From contig WGBZ01000159.1 of NCBI GenBank assembly GCA_015494035.1, positions 1-10,044 of the forward strand: 10,044 nucleotides of DNA, given 5' to 3'. Positions 9,312-10,044 of the stretch are shown here, piece after piece (the stretch's first letter is position 1; every line of letters starts with the position of its first letter). This DNA is from Lysobacterales bacterium (GTDB taxonomy: Bacteria > Pseudomonadota > Gammaproteobacteria > Xanthomonadales > Marinicellaceae). The notes under the pieces were generated by a model. It searched no databases and had not been told where the DNA came from. It saw only the letters and a list, made by a program, of their open reading frames with translations. The translations under genes were made by a program, and so were the position numbers.

Positions 9312-9680
9312 ATGTACGAAATCCTTAAACACACCCACCTGAGCATGATCACGCTCAGCATTATTCTGTTTGAATGGCGTTTTCTAATGAACAAGATGCG
9401 CCGTCGCCGCCCGGGGCCTTTTCTGCGTGTGGCGCCGCACGTGATTGATACCCTGCTGCTGGCCACAGGCGTGGCGATGATCGTCCTTAGTGGCGCGGTG
9501 CCTTGGAAAGTCTCCTGGACCCTGGCCAAACTGCTGGCGTTGCTGGTCTACATTGCGCTGGGTCTGGTGGCAATGAAAAGCCGTGGCCCGGTCGCTGTAC
9601 TGGCATTCGTGCTGGCCACGCTGGTGTTTGCTTACATGGTGCTGGTGGCGATAAGTAAATCGCCCACGCCCTGGGTCTGA
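9312..9680 (+). CDS. SirB2-family integral membrane protein
   Basis: This encodes 122 aa with four predicted membrane helices at ~9-26, 42-60, 68-88 and 93-115. A basic cytoplasm-type loop (NKMRRRRPG) follows the first. The start MYEILKHTHLSMITLSI, the APHVIDTLLLATG segment in helix 2 and WTLAKLLALLVYIALG in helix 3 are typical of SirB2 proteins. The family was named after a Salmonella locus linked to invasion gene expression, but its biochemical role is unclear and most members are in non-pathogens. I chose the ATG at 9312 because GGAA (9302-9305) lies six bases upstream and the family usually starts MYxxLK. An in-frame ATG at 9300 would add only four residues. The stop overlaps the next ATG by one base (TGATG), which suggests translational coupling. 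Confidence 0.88.
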   Translation: MYEILKHTHLSMITLSIILFEWRFLMNKMRRRRPGPFLRVAPHVIDTLLLATGVAMIVLSGAVPWKVSWTLAKLLALLVYIALGLVAMKSRGPVAVLAFVLATLVFAYMVLVAISKSPTPWV

Positions 9681-10044
9681 TGGTCGGTCGTCTTCGGCAA
9701 CAGCCTGAGAAAAATCCCCGGTCGCCCTGGCGGTTGTTTTTTGCTCTGTGCCCGGCCCCGCAGACACGCAAGCAGATCGCTACATTTTTGCGCCATAACC
9801 CGGCCCCGGGCCGACCGGTGCCACCGGAAAACTGGCACATGACGCTGTTGTTTGTAGGCCATGTGCCGCCTTCGCAGGCTCAGGCTTTGCTTCAGTTATC
9901 CTTGTCCGGGCTGCCGACGCCGTTTGTGCTGCGGCTGAATCGTTGCGGCTGGTGGCCGCGACCCAAAGCCGGCTGGCTGGCCCCGGCACGGCCACCGGCA
10001 GAACTGATGGCCTTGCACCGGCTCGTGCGGGAACAAGTGGCTGC
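9680..10044 (+). CDS. thpR: RNA 2',3'-cyclic phosphodiesterase (2'-5' RNA ligase family), 5' part
   Basis: The frame starts at the ATG overlapping the SirB2 stop (TGATG at 9678-9682) and stays open to the right edge, so it is truncated there after 121 codons. After a 16-residue lead comes WRLFFALCPAPQTRKQI, the first strand and helix of the 2H phosphoesterase fold. Then NWHMTLLFVG carries the first HxTx catalytic motif (H53, T55). The segment LNRCGWWPRPKAGWLAP matches the family stretch where a (F/W)(P)-rich strand precedes the second half. The second HxTx motif should lie just beyond the window. ThpR/LigT enzymes hydrolyse 2',3'-cyclic phosphate RNA ends to 2'-phosphates and can join tRNA halves in vitro; the cellular role is not settled. 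The 16 extra N-terminal residues may mean a later start, but no ATG or GTG closer to the core is visible. Confidence 0.88.
   Translation, partial: MVGRLRQQPEKNPRSPWRLFFALCPAPQTRKQIATFLRHNPAPGRPVPPENWHMTLLFVGHVPPSQAQALLQLSLSGLPTPFVLRLNRCGWWPRPKAGWLAPARPPAELMALHRLVREQVA

Noticed and set aside
9009..9680. A 223-codon frame including the SirB2 gene
   Set aside because: Its first ~97 codons overlap the well-supported globin gene in another frame and do not look like protein; the real gene starts at 9312.

Overview
The window (about 10 kb, GC-rich) looks like the chromosome of a gammaproteobacterium. The grounds are a Pseudomonas-type class Ia ribonucleotide reductase (NrdA with two N-terminal ATP-cones and a CxxC tail, NrdB ending in EYQTGGALTWD), a full three-domain DNA polymerase I, a SirB2-family membrane protein and a group II truncated haemoglobin. 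The genus cannot be fixed from the sequence alone.

Layout. Positions 1-856 (+): the 3' end of a DUF3365 c-type haem protein gene, overlapping by 1 nt a gene for an exported CAP-domain protein. A perfect bidirectional terminator (981-1004) separates this pair from the convergent nrdAB transcript. Positions 1035-5367 (-): nrdA then nrdB, read right to left. The roughly 256-bp nrdA-nrdB gap is mostly filled by a palindromic MITE-like element (2280-2440). Positions 5368-6112: a 745-bp divergent control region between nrdA and polA. It holds a two-stem hairpin on the nrdA side, a DnaA-box-like 9-mer, a second copy of the same MITE-like family (5766-5923) with TTAA target duplications, and a clear extended -10 promoter just ahead of polA. 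Positions 6113-10044 (+): polA, a truncated haemoglobin, a SirB2 protein and the start of a ThpR-type RNA 2',3'-cyclic phosphodiesterase. They are closely spaced with no visible terminator, so they are probably co-transcribed.

Functionally the centre of the window is DNA precursor synthesis (NrdAB makes dNTPs) next to DNA repair synthesis (PolA). The genes at both ends are accessory: haem/redox and exported proteins on the left, O2/NO-binding globin, a membrane protein and an RNA-processing enzyme on the right.

I found no defence system, CRISPR array, prophage or clearly novel multi-gene system. The most interesting signal is the pair of diverged palindromic elements. They keep their ends and their self-pairing while the paired sequence itself changes, and one sits inside the nrdAB operon.
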